This document shows positions 11,213 to 22,947 of a stretch of DNA of 64,000 nucleotides, piece after piece. Positions within the stretch are counted from its first letter, which is position 1. The number at the start of each line of letters is the position of its first letter. Below the pieces are notes generated by a model that did no database searches, was not told where the DNA came from, and was given only the letters and a program-made list of their open reading frames with translations. The position numbers and the translations under genes are program-made. The stretch comes from Scleroderma bovista (Eukaryota; Basidiomycota; Agaricomycetes; Boletales; Sclerodermataceae): contig JAYMGJ010000265.1 in assembly GCA_037178675.1 (NCBI GenBank), forward strand, positions 1 to 64,000, in the 5' to 3' direction.

Positions 11213-12642
11213 TTTAAACTCTACTATGAACTATTTATCTTTTAGGTAGAACCACTAATATATCAAAACTAATAACTGTAATTAGTCTTGTAAGTTTGCC
11301 ACATAGGAGCCATATATTCTGACACTCTCCCGCAAACAAAACAAGACAGTAAGTACGAAAGAAACAGGGAGACACGAGAACAAAAGGAGAAAATATCCTG
11401 CGACTTCACCAAGACTGTTCATCTTCTTTGAAGATGGCGGCAGCAGTGCCCTTCTCTTCCACTTTCCATTTTGGGCAATTGATCTGGTAGTGACCTTTTT
11501 CTCCACAGTGGAAACAGGTGATCTGCTTGAGCAGGCGGTGCGGCTTTGAAGCGATAGTGGTGACAGCAAGGGCGACAGGGTCAGGGCCCATTACCAGTTG
11601 GGCGGCATGCTGACGTGATTCTTCATTTAGTAAGCGTGCCTTGACTACCTCAAGTGAGATGGATGCATTATCAGCAGCAGTACCATTAGCAATGGCGGTG
11701 TCGAGGGAGATAATGAATGGATCATAGGACGGGGGGAGGCCTTGAGTAAGGACAAGTATTGTGTCCTCATCCGTAGCAATATATCCGACTTCTTTCAGGT
11801 GGAACACAGCTTGCTGGACATCAGCTATCCAACTGCCCATTGATTGGTCAGCACGCTTAGTCATCGTGTTAAACCTTCAACGAAAGGTCATGTGCATGGC
11901 GAAGCCCTGGGCACGGTGCATGCACTGGACCTCTTTCCAGAGAACATGGGGGTCAGTGGAGTGTGCGTGCAGTAGCTGCGATGGTTCGAGGTGGAGGATG
12001 ATCTCAGCATGAGCCTCAGCTTGGCGGTGCTCAAATGCTTTGACAGCTTTGGAATTGGGTGAGCCGAGTGGGCAAGTCTCTGAACCCTCAACAACTTTCC
12101 ATAATCCTTTCTTAATCAAGGTAGATCGCATATACAACGACCATTCAGCATAGTTCAATTCATTTAAGTTCGCGAAGTGCAGCGATGAGTTTGGCATGGC
12201 ACGAGATCTGTGGCTGTGACGTGTGACACATGACAATAGTGGTGATTTGGCTGCAACAGATAACAGTGGGGGTTCAACAGGGGAAACGGTACAGCAGAGA
12301 CGACAACAACGATTTGGCTTTGGCCCCAAATGGCGGTTACGACGGCAAGAGAACAATGGTACAACGATGATACGACGGCGAGAACGGACAACAACAGGAG
12401 GTCAACAGCTGCAAGACAACATGCACAACAACGAAGGATATCGCGTTTGTGTTAGAATTCACACACTGAGTTGATCAGGGTGACCACGATGGGTGGGTGG
12501 GTGTGAACCAGGTCCAAATGCAATGAATATACAGGGTACAACTACGAACTATTTATCTTTTAGGTAGAACAGCTAATATATCAAAACTAATAACTGTAAT
12601 TAGTCTTGTAAGTTTGCCACATAGCAGCCATATATTCTGACA
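11213..12642 (-). mobile_element. Gag-only Copia-like LTR element (family 3), LTRs partly preserved
   Basis: On the minus strand, near-identical sequences start TGTCAGAATATATGG at 12642 (5' LTR) and at 11324 (3' LTR). They share about 105 bp, after which the outer 3' LTR is lost near 11213. Just before the 3' LTR lies a purine tract, GCGGGAGAG, at 11325-11333, as expected of a polypurine tract. The interior carries one gag ORF and nothing resembling protease, integrase or reverse transcriptase; only about 80 bp separate the gag stop from the 3' LTR. This is the layout of a terminal-repeat gag-only (TR-GAG-like) element or an internally deleted Copia copy. No target duplication can be recognised. 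Confidence 0.75.
11406..12197 (-). pseudogene. Copia-type Gag with zinc knuckle, one in-frame stop
   Basis: Gag packages the retrotransposon RNA. The frame starts MPNSSLHFANLNELNYAEW, the usual N-terminal block of Copia Gag (UBN2-like), and ends after a CCHC zinc knuckle, CFHCGEKGHYQINCP, and an acidic tail. A single TGA at 11877-11879 interrupts the frame between MTFR and RFNTM; otherwise both halves are continuous. Total length is about 263 codons, normal for a Gag domain alone. Because no pol follows, any copy of this element would need enzymes from elsewhere. Confidence 0.82.
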
Positions 12643-13912
12643 GTTCCATGAGGGGTACTAGCTGGTATTCAAACATCTAACTCCAACCCTTGCATGCCAA
12701 ATTGCACAAAATATTACAAGCAGGAAGTGACAGTAAGCGAAGACTACCGTACAGGCTCTAAGGATACAGACCTCAGAAAGATGGGAATGAGGGCAGACTG
12801 GACATATTCTACAGAAAAATGACAGGGGTAAGAAACCACTCGGAGTAGGAAATTCAGTGGTACCTGCAGATTTTTGATCTCCTTGACACCATCACATGAC
12901 ATTGGAGGGCGCCACAATGGATAACAAGCAAGCTCATCTATGTACCAAGCGGGAGCAGGTATCCTCGAGGCTGGAGCGCTCACCCTCTTCACATGAAATG
13001 TAAAACTTTATCGTCACAAAGCACTCGAGAAGAATCAGTAAGGAGCACTGCCATCAGAGAACAAAATGTTCGACTGTTATTAGGTTTGTTCAATCAAACA
13101 TCTGCCTGAGCAGAAACAAGTACACTCATGCCTTTGATGTCTCCTTGTATAATAGAACCCTACTCGAACGTGTGGAGATGATGCAGTGCATTTGCAACAA
13201 GACGTCCCCGATACGTGCAACAAATGCGAGACCGTCATGCAGCATGCCGATCGGAATCGGTATTTTTCACCTAATCAAACACATTCCCTTTGGACATCAG
13301 TGGAGACACTATGGATATCGAATGATCGAGAACAGTTGTGATCCCAAACAATACGACCATGTTTTCATAGACCAGATAGAGACTTCTCTGAGTACTCACT
13401 GTTACGCAATCATGAGACGGCTGTATATGTTACGGGATGTATGAGGTGAGGCTTCAGGGTTACCGCGTGTCTGTAGTCCCCACTTGGGCGTTGGAGTTGG
13501 TTGTGCCACTCAATTGTCCAGCATGTGACAAATGTCGGGACTAGGATTTCTCGTGGGAGAGGGAGTCATCTGTGTACACACTGTCGCTGTTTTGCTAGGG
13601 CGTCCGCTCGTTCGTTTCCGATGATATCGTGTAAATGTTACTAGTACATATGTCCAGGCGCCCATGCAATTTCGATGTTCGAGGATTGAAGGAAGGAGAT
13701 GATGGGAGAGTAGGTGTGGAGGTTGGTTTCCTGGGGTGATCCCACACCCTTGGCAGCACTTTTTTGAGGCTCCCACGGTCATTCAGACCTATTACCACTA
13801 CAACGAAAATATATCCGAAAGACCTGACCTCTCCTCCAGCTCATCCTTTGCAGCCTATTGTGGATGCTATGCCCTCAAGTCAACATCTCAAGAGCATCGA
13901 GTTCCTAGGTGA
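12643..13912. other. Mostly unassigned; possible minus-strand gene fragment at 12773-12992
   Basis: On the minus strand a frame reading RIPAPAWYIDELACYPLW, then CDGVKEIKNLQ, is followed by a well-formed 54-nt intron (GTACCA...TGTAG) and a short terminal exon ending SLPSFPSF and stop at 12773. This could be the 3' end of a gene, but I do not recognise it and cannot follow it upstream. From 13145 to 13900 I see only short, unconvincing ORFs. Confidence 0.3.
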
Positions 13913-15000
13913 GTGATTTATAGCGACAAGGAGGTAGTTATCGCTATCTACCCGTTGACCTCTCATATACTCCATAGGAGCATCATCATGTGTCTGCCAG
14001 CGCTATCCGCAGGCGTCCGCACCTCCACCCTTCCTTCGTCACCAAGTGTTGTCCTCGCGCGCTCGCCATCGTCATCATCGTGGCACCTGGACATGCTCAT
14101 CACACCGTTTTCTTCATGTGTCATCGTCTCACCATCAGCATTGCTCAAACATTCTCGTCATCACCATCGCCCACCTCCACCACCTCGTGCCATCGCCAGT
14201 GTCCGCATGTGCTCGTCGTCGTGGCATCGTGGCACCCCGCCACGCCTTGCTCTCGTGGTATCCGCCAGTTCAACTCCCACTTTTTCGTCTGCCCCCAGCT
14301 ATCCCCGTCGTACCTCCGGGTCTACCATAAAGCTCCCATATTTTATCGCATACGCCCTCCACCGCACCAAGTTACACCTTCCTATGGCCCTTGTCCTCCA
14401 GTGATTAAAGGTACGTGGTATGCGACAATCACTTCGCGGCGGTTCGCTCATACCCGACTTACATTCCTCCGTTGATGAGGAAGTCGTCTCCGCTGCCCTC
14501 TGCGATCCCCTTCTCCCCTTCCTGCGGCATCAGTCCCCAGAGACCCCGTCGCCTTCGTATTCAACATCGTTGTTGGTTTCCTCTGCATCACACCTCACCC
14601 CGCTGGCATTGAGGATCTTTCGCCCAAGATTGTCTTGGTGTCAACACTCGAAGAAATAGTACGTAAAGACTTCGCGGCCGTTGGCCCTCGCCCAATTACG
14701 TTCTCCCATAGACAAGGAAGTCGACCCTGCCACCCTTTGCAATCCCTTTCTCCCCCACCTGCGGTATTGAACCCTCCCCGTCAAACGGACAATGCTATAT
14801 GTCCCCCGCCCAAAGTCCCCTACGCAGCATCTCTGCCATCTTTTTTTTTTTTGGTGACGACAAATAAGAAGGGGGCCCATCCTCTGCATCCTCTGCATCA
14901 CCGCCACTGCTAACAATGTCGGATGCATTGAAGTGAGTTGCTTTCTGGTCGCACGTGCAAAGATCCAAATAGCATCAAGACAAGCGCTAACATTTGTTTC

Positions 15001-15388
15001 ATGCAGGTAATCCAAGGATGGCCCTGTACGAATGCATCACAGTCGCCACCTCCCCCTAGTTCTCCATTAGGTGGGCCATACGCTCAAGCAATCCCTTCGT
15101 CAGGTGCCCCCTGCAGAGGCTCCCGGCCCATACGTTCATTCCACACCACCTCCTGGCCATACTGTGTCGCCCTCCATGACGCCCTCACCTGGGCCATATA
15201 TACCTCCACCCAGCCAAGCAGTACCTACCGGACTTTCCCAGCCTAGGCTGTATTCACCATCCAAAGCAATGCAAGCACCTTCCTTGGTGGACCTTTTGTC
15301 CCGCTTATGGGACAAGCACATCCAATATGAGGGCCACTGCATGAGGGACCGGTGTCATATCCTCGAGTCGGACATTTATTTTTGTTGA
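15001..15388 (+). pseudogene. Proline-rich protein fragment, frame-shifted
   Basis: Two overlapping frames look protein-like: one runs VIQGWPCTNASQSPPPPSS, and after a shift near 15095 the other runs through PPGHTVSPSMTPSPGPYIPP and ends with SLVDLLSRLWDKHIQYEGHC. An upstream MSDALK exon with a GTGAGT donor (about 14915) may belong to it. The family is not recognised. The shift between frames suggests a decayed gene, although a missed intron is possible. The flanking 13913-15000 stretch is proline/serine/histidine-rich in every frame and I assign nothing there. Confidence 0.3.
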
Positions 15389-15620
15389 TCTATAATGGCT
15401 TCCTTAATTGCTCCATGATTTGTCTTCAACTGCCTGCAATGCAATTTCTGTTCTACAGTCCAATATGGTGGTGATGCGCTGCTCAAGACTATTTGTATTT
15501 CAGCTTGTCACAACTACAACAACAGAACATGCATGGTATGCAAGATGATAACACAAGGACAACAAACGCGTGCAATAGATGTAAGACAAATGAGCAAGGA
15601 GATACCACGATAAGAGAACC

Positions 15621-17307
15621 TCACTTGGCACCATTGGTGGATGAAGATGGTGCAGATGGTTCATCAGAAGGATGTGGCACATAAGGTGGGTGTACCTGAT
15701 GGGGTTCACACGTTGGACTCCGACTGGTGCGAGGCTGGAACTGATGATAAGCATGGTCAACGTGGTTTTGAAAGAAAGGACTGCTCCCTCTTATATCTTG
15801 ATGCGCACCAGGCGGTATAAAGCCGGGAAAGAATCCTCCATAGCCGTGGGGATGACCCCGATACACCTCCTTGTGATATACATTGGGAGAATCGCGATAT
15901 GGCATTGCTCTTTGGGGATCCGGCATTCCATGAGGTGGCAGCCCGTGGTCACCGCCTTGGTAAGGGAAGTATTGCTCCGGCCGATGAAAGGGATGGAGAT
16001 ATCCCCCACCAATTTGACAGGACACGTCCATCCAGTCGCCATGGTTCTGTTGTCCACCGACTAATCCGTTGTACGGGGCGGCTTCCTCCCGATTATCAAT
16101 AATTGGCTTTGGGGGAAGTGGAGGTGGAGGGGGGAATGGACCAACGGACGTAGGAGAGGCGGATGCTGGGGGTATGGCATCAGGCTTGTCTGATTGCCCT
16201 TGTGGTAGAGAGCCTGTGAGAGGCCTCAAGGGCTCGCGGCGCTTGGGAGATGGAGAAGACGGATCTTTCCCAACCTGAGGGCCATCGGAAATTAAGTTGT
16301 GAGCACCTTCGTTCGAAAAGAGTGTCCGATCACCGGCTATGGTCGAATCCAAGAACGGGTCTGAATCCACATTCTCTGTAAGGACGGATATCAGTATATG
16401 TTGAATAAACCAAAGAGACCAACTTACTTGCACTACCACAACGATCGGGCTCTGAGGACGGCGCTCCATCACCAAGTCTGGCTGGCACTGAAGTATTATT
16501 AGTGATTACAGTGTCATGAGTTGAATATAAATACATACCCTGTGTCATTAGCCTGTCAGGAAAATCACTATCAGAACTTGATTCTTCCTCATTGAGAGCG
16601 CAGCTTGAAGCACGTTGCTTGCCCTTCTTTGCTGCCGTCATTGCAGGCTTCTTTGTGGGACGTGTGGTTAGGAGCTCATTAGCCTTGTGCTTCAGTGTTG
16701 GCCCAGGTTCTTGGTACGGGGCAACATCAGCCTCTTCTGTAGGGTTAATCGTAGCTACCGCCTCATCACCGCTTGAGTCCGAGAGAAGAATGTACTTCAA
16801 TTTTTTCTTCAGCGCCACCTTGATTTTGGTAGAACGAGAGGAATTGTCACTACTAATGACAATAGGAACATCTTTTGTAGCCTTAGAAAAGGCAGTGTGT
16901 CGGATGGCAATCACATCGCGTCCCATAGCCTTGGGCTTGTCAACTACACCTACACCTCTCTTGATCCTTGTAGCCGCTTTGCTAGGTAGGAGGCGGGGAG
17001 GTCCCTCGTAATCAATGGTACCGTCGACATACATCTGTTGGGCTTTTGCGTGGCCACTGTCCGCCAGGGGAGGGGCGCCGATAATTACTGGCAGCTCGGA
17101 GTTGCCAAGAGCTTCTGAAAGAAGACCGCATGTTAGAACAGAGTTATGAACATATTTTAGACACTTACTTCGTTCACGCTTACTCTGGACTTTTGTCACA
17201 GAAATCTCCCCATCTGTAAGTGCAGTATGGAGGCGGCGTCGATCAGCGTGACTCAAATCAGCAATTCCCTTTGTTTTCGCGTTGGATTTGCGCGGTTGGC
17301 CGGGCAT
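15621..17307 (-). CDS. Disordered protein with SUMO-interaction-like motifs and a proline-rich tail
   Basis: The start is MPGQPRKSNAKTKG. At least three introns have clear sites: GTAAGTGTC...TTTCAG near 17115-17168, GTATGTATTT...TTCAG near 16490-16540, and GTAAGTTGG...TTACAG near 16378-16425. The N-terminal part is basic. The middle holds two hydrophobic-then-acidic/serine patches, VPIVISSDNSS and YILLSDSSGDE, that look like SUMO-interacting motifs. The C-terminal half is Pro/Gly/Tyr/His-rich (GPFPPPPPLPPKP, HPHGYGGFFPG). No enzymatic domain is visible. It is on the same strand as the KDZ1-Ulp1 gene and its other neighbours, so it may be a KDZ1 companion. That is inference, because repeat copy B lies between. 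Confidence 0.6.
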
Positions 17308-17815
17308 TAATACTGGATATGGCCACCCGCTGTGCGCCTAAGTGAGGGAAGAGGTCAGAACAACCAACAACCAACACCAAATGACAGCAATATGTGAGTG
17401 GTGGTCTTCCTTTGCGTTTCTGGTATTTAATCTCCTCAGGAGGATGTGCTGCACGCCTTCAGGCAGGATGCAGGAGGGAAGGGAAGGGCTTCTGATGGGG
17501 AATAGATGCGACTGGGGATGGTATTGACTCCTCTTCAGCCTACCACAGTGGTTAGGAAGAGTCCTGGGATAGAAAAGTGATGATAGATTGATGACAGGGG
17601 TGTAACAGCAGTGATGGAGCAGAGGGGAAGCAAGGGGACAGTTCCTGCTTCAAGAATGCGATGGACAGTGATGGGATAGAGTGGACAGTGATGCTAGACT
17701 GCGCTTCAGCCTAGAGAAATGATCAGATACAAGATATATCTGATAAACAGCAATATAGGAGCTTTAGGCCAGCACTGGGTGACCTACAAGTCCAAAGACA
17801 AAGAGGGAGCTTATA

Positions 17816-19672
17816 GACAGAGAGGGAGAGTGAATGTGGTCGCTTTATTGAGGGGGAAGCAGACACTTCCTTGCAGCCTTTGGCTGCTGGTTTATATACA
17901 GGAGGGGCTGTGGCCCTGTAAGCACAAATGACTAAGTGCTTGGTAAGAGATTGGTAAGAAATTGGTAAGCGATTGATAAGCAGTGTAATCAGGCTGAGTC
18001 ATCGATGGGGAGAGCCTGAACAAGATGCTGAGCCAAGGGAAAGAGCAAAAACATAGGTAAAAAGGGGTGTATAACCAAGAATATGGAAAAATCATTGCAT
18101 GGGGCCCAAAAGAGAGGGGGGGAAAGCAGGGGATGAGTAGATCGAAGCTAAATGAGCATATGCGATGACATAATGCATATGAATCATAGGGGCATGAGTC
18201 ATGAATTGATAAGCAGCATGATAAGCATGATTTGAAGGATGATTGGTAAGTGATTGGTAAGGGGAGTAATGGGGATTAGTAATGCCAAGAGGGGATGAAT
18301 AATGCGCAGCAGAGTGAGTCAGAGTGAGCCAGAGTGACTCTGTGTGACTCAGAAAGAAGGGAAGCACAACCTATGATTTATTGAACTTTAGATCTGGAGA
18401 TGAGCTTCTGAAGCAGTGCCACTGATGGGAGTGGCTGGGGGATAATAAAAGAATTGATCCGACCAGAAGAGCAGTGTCAGGGGGCCTGGAATGACAAGTA
18501 GAGTCACAGCTGGTCACAGAGTGTCACAAATCCCTTGGATTGAGCTTCTGTAGAGCAAAAACGTGAAATTTGGTGCTCCCGAAGTGCAGTCTTCCCTTGA
18601 GCAGTAAGGGGAAGGTTCTGTACTCTATTAGGGCTCCTAAGAAGGGTTCTAGAGCACTGTTTCATTCATGTTTGTTGCGGGATAGCAGGGAAGAGAAACG
18701 CAAGTAGCGGATTCGACGTGTCCAGGGAAGCGAGATGAATGATAGAGGGAGATGGATGTGACAGGACTCTGGGATGAAAGGACCATATGCAGAGGACTCA
18801 GGAGACACAGAGACGACCAGGTATGAATTTTCAAGTCTAACGATAGACTTGAGACGACCAAAGTATGTGCGCGACGCAGGACTGACGAGGAGAACGCGCT
18901 GACCGAGAATGAGAGGGACTGAGGGAGAAGGCTGGGAAGATATGTACCAGACAGTACACAGGAGCTCAGGGAGAGGCTGTCCCAAGAGCAGGACATAGTT
19001 GAGGTCTGCTGCAATAGCGGAGAAACGTTCCAGAGAAAATGTGGACTCCATAGTGAGTGATGAAGCGGGTGTCTGGATTGTGGGTGGAATATCTCCGTGG
19101 GAAATGAACAGATTTACGTCGGAACTTGACAGGCAGATAGACCACGGTCTAGGCTCCATGATGGTATAGTCACATGATTGATAGCTTCAAAAATGGCGGA
19201 GCTATTCAAAATATCGGAATGCCGGCACTGGGCGCCTAAATTTGACATTTGGGCGCTAAAAATGATTCTTCCTTTTCTCCTTCATTTCTCTATCGTTTCT
19301 TCTGCTTCCTTGGTTGTTCTGGTATGGGAGTTGGACTGCAGTAGGTTGCATTCCTCTCTCATACTGAAATGATCATCAATCCTTGGATTCTTCTGCTTCT
19401 TGGCGGTTCTCGTGCGATAGATGACTGTCCATGTTGGCATTCATCTCTCGCATCAGGATAGTCATTCTTGTGCGATAGATGGCTATAACGAGCTTGTATT
19501 CATTCTTCGCATAAGGATAGTCTTGACTTTGTGTGATATGGATAGCGAGGGCTGTCTGTATCCCTCAAGTCGGGACAATCTTTCAACAGATCTTGGGTGT
19601 GCGTTCTTCGCATTAGTTTCATCGGCTAACTTTCTCCATGTCCACAGTACCAAACACGTTTGGTGCGTGACA
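17816..19672. repeat. Long dispersed repeat, copy B
   Basis: This is the same sequence and orientation as 1-1837. It carries the fuller version of the CTAAATTTGACATTTGGGCG segment that copy A has lost. The right end, GTGACA, abuts a minus-strand gene reading frame at 19673. A CCACA occurs directly after the right end (19673-19677) and also at 17543-17547, so the complete unit may be about 2.1 kb; however, the left junction would not end in TG, so I treat this as a weak hint. 17342-17815 holds no gene that I recognise. Confidence 0.85.
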
Positions 19673-21425
19673 CCACATACTACCAGGCCCTGGCACCCCA
19701 AGATGTTCAAGAGAGTCGTCCATGGAAACGAGCCACGCTTGAACTTCGATACATCAGCACCAGCTCCCTCTGCTACAATCAATCACAAAGCCACACTGTT
19801 CAAAAGTACCCACTTACGAATGAGACTTGTGATGCGGTCCTTGATGACATTCATCACGTCATCGTTTGAGCCTTCCAGCTGCCCATCACAACCATTCAAA
19901 TCCTCATCCGACCGACCCACTGATATCGCACGGGGCGGTGAGGGTTGACCTTCCTTCGTGTGGTACGCGTCACTGTCAAATGCATCGCTCACTATTTCGA
20001 GTGATACATGATTGCTGAAGTCGTGTTAGAATCTCTTCAGTGAGAAAGAGGTTGATTACTTACTATACGTGCGCTTTATGGTGACTGATCATGGCATGTT
20101 CGTCAGACCGGCAGCGAGTCTCAAAAAACTGCAAACAATTTAGTATAAGTACTGTCCAAGAATTGGATCTTACCTTTTTTGCCCCAGCAGTCGTATGAGC
20201 AAATCCTAGTGACACATCTTCGTTTACGACTTTGCCACACATGACCAGCGCTGCCTCGAAGCCATATTTTGCGGCTGCACCTTCGACCTGCGACAAATGA
20301 GTATCAGTTCCAGATAAAAATTATGTACTTACTAAATTGATCAACTGCCTCTTTATTTTCCCAAATGATTGCATACAATGGGTGATATTTTGCGGCGATG
20401 CTCCAGAGTTCTCGAGTAAATCGTGGAGTTCAAGGATTTCTTGCCAAGCTTCCTTATTTTCTTCTTTGAATTTGGTGTATAGCTGCCCACGGATCGTCGC
20501 AGATACTTTGGTGGATGAGTTAGGACAGTGAATGGAAGATGAGATTGATCAACTTACTAAAAACGTCGGCAGGAAGACTCAACCTCCGCCGTTCTTGGTC
20601 TTCGTGCTTTGCAATGTATTTTGTATACAGGTTCCAGTGGTTGATCCCATTAATGACACGTCCTTTGCTTTTGTGCCACCCGTCCATTTGTTGCGGAGAG
20701 AGAGCTGTTTTGTCAACAAGCTGCATCAAGATGTCCTCGAGATCATTGTAACCTTCATCGAGGATGCTGTTGATTGCGGCAGTCCTACAACCAGCGGTTG
20801 GCGTCGATGGCTTGCTTTGATCCAGAGACGATGTAGCCACATCAGCATGATCTTTTTCACCTACTGAAAATGAGGTAGCATCGATGGGAGTCGGGGGAAT
20901 GACACGCGTAATAGGAATATTTGATTGTACAGCTGGAGAGGGTTCCCTGACCTCCGGGACATGCTCTGTCATAACATTCCCACTGGGAATTCGTGGAGGT
21001 GTTGAAAAATTGGGTGTAATATTGGGAAGAGAGTGGGCAGGCATCTGAGACTCGGTGAGGAGGACGGGGTTGATGTTGGAGTCCACGTTGCTGAATGGCG
21101 GCCCATGCTGAGCACTTAGCAAAGCGTTGGTGTCTGAAGGAGGCTGAAGGTTGGACTCCAAGGACAGATTATCAGCCAAACGAGCCCTACGATGCTCGGC
21201 TTGTTGTACCAGCCCAGTATCGTGGACCGTTGGCTTAATGCGGGCACGAAGACGGGTGGGAGTCTCTGCAGGCGGAGGAGAAGGCTGATGACGACCGCCG
21301 CCGACTTGGCCTTGAATGATTATATCTGCCGAATCATCGGGCGCTGGGGGTGGGGGTGGGGGTGGGAGAGGTGTTTTGGACTTGCAGCGAGTTTGACGCA
21401 TTCCTCCGGACCACAAACGAGTCAA
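19673..21425 (-). pseudogene. Uncharacterised ORF of the KDZ1 block, truncated by repeat copy B
   Basis: The protein begins with a Pro-rich, disordered N-terminus (KTPLPPPPPPPAPDDSAD) with long Ser/Pro/Thr stretches. It then has a more structured part with GWHKSKGRVINGINHWNLY, EDQERRRLSLP, an LVEGAAAKYGFEAALVMCG block, FAHTTAGAKKFFETRC, and near the end KFKRGSFPWTTLLNILG. Introns split it at about 20525-20540, 20300-20340, 20125-20175 and 20000-20065. I have no function for it. The frame runs off into repeat copy B after GLVVCG, so the original C-terminus is missing or displaced. It lies co-oriented with the viroplasmin-like genes and the KDZ1 transposase. Confidence 0.55.
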
Positions 21426-21781
21426 TAAACACTTTCCGTGACCAATCGATGAACTTACTTGTCAAAAGAGGGTTTTCTCTTGTGTGCAGGAGGAGCAGGC
21501 TGGACAGCTGAGGTGAGGAAATCCTAAAGACTACCGACGAGGGCAACGGTGAGGCCTCACTGGAGCGTCTTATGAGGTGTCCATAAATCGAAAATGTTGT
21601 AAACCCCATCGGCATCACCGACAAGGACGGAAAGGAGGTTGAGAGCATCTGCAGTATTAGCATTAAAGTTGTGGAAGATGGAAGACATGACAGAGTGAGC
21701 GCCGATCTACCCATGCCAGTGATCGCAATACAATGACTCACCTGTGTCATCCCACCAGTCCCTCGGGACATCCGTACGGGA

Positions 21782-22894
21782 ATGTCAGATGTCGATGCCG
21801 ACACAGAAGACTTGAGTAGTCAAGCACTACAGAGAGGACGCACTTGGGCGACGAGCGGTCAACAAACAAGTGAGAAGAGCTCACCAAATCAGGAAACTCG
21901 CTTAGGTCACAGCCATCCAGACTTTGCGACAAACTTCCACTCTAGCAGAGATTGTGTGACGATTGCCGCTCATCCTTCTGTCGAAGGATCATTGAAGGTA
22001 GGTGTGTGGTTATAGCGGGGTGATTGATACCCCCCCTTCTAAGTACTGAAGCTCTATCAATTGTAGACTTGGCGAACGAGCTGAACGCGGACGAGCGCGA
22101 GCAGGACAACAATGTGGTTTGACGAAGCCTACGATGGTTCGTTTCTGTCCCTCCTCATGCACTCGTGCACATCATGGCCCACAGGGAGCCTATGACGTGA
22201 ATATTGAAGAATTAACTCCGCATCCGTGTCGAAGCTGCATCCCAAGATCAAACTAAAGTTATGTCAGATACTCAGTCTGAATGAGCCGCCCAGCAGGGCT
22301 GCGTTGATCCTGGGTGAGTGCCAGCCACCCTCTTGCCGTGACAGTAATTGTCTTAATGTCTATCGCTCACTATGGTTTTAAACGAATACATCAAATCAGA
22401 GGGTGACGGCAAGGTGGCTGGGATTTCCATGCGTCCAATGACTTCTGGCCCAGCTGTACTCGCAAGTGTGGCTGGCTCTCACGTCTCACCAGGTATGACA
22501 TATGTGTCCAAGAAAGAAAGAGCAGCTAACAGAAAAAGAAATTGCCCCTCGGCGAGAAGAGATCACCTGCAAGGACAAAATGTTTCTGAAAAGAAACTAG
22601 AAGATGGAAAGGTTCGTGTTCTCCGAACTATTTAGCATTTACAGACGACCACTGACACATCACCCGCATGCATACATGGACATACACAAGCAGACTCAAA
22701 AACAGTCAACTGCCTGCCGAAGCAGTCCAAGTCAAAGAACACGTAACGTTGTGTCAACCGCGGATGTTCGGACTCCAGTGTCAGTCATGCCTGCCGTGGT
22801 CTCGTCAACACGTGATGGGTCGCAGCCGCCAGAAGGGGAAGTGCAAAAGCTTGACTGTGTACTGGAGGATTCCACTGATCAAGCCACCTGACTC
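21782..22894 (+). CDS. Hypothetical small plus-strand gene, exon structure uncertain
   Basis: A plausible first exon starts MSDVDADTEDLSSQ at 21782 and ends at a GTAGGT near 21995. Further protein-like pieces follow: LANELNADEREQDNNVV near 22070-22125, a Ser/Ala-rich piece around 22372-22500, and TADVRTPVSVMPAVVSS near 22765, ending in LEDSTDQAT and stop at 22891. I could not join them in one frame with confidence. It diverges from the minus-strand gene at 21425. No family is recognised. Confidence 0.3.
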
Positions 22895-22947
22895 GGCCGC
22901 GGTGGCGACAGAGGGTGGAGCACTAGACAGGGATGGATATGAATGAA

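Noticed and set aside
13913..14640. Overlapping proline/serine-rich plus-strand ORFs
   Set aside because: Three frames are open at once because of repeated CCTC/TCGTC composition; none shows a convincing exon structure.
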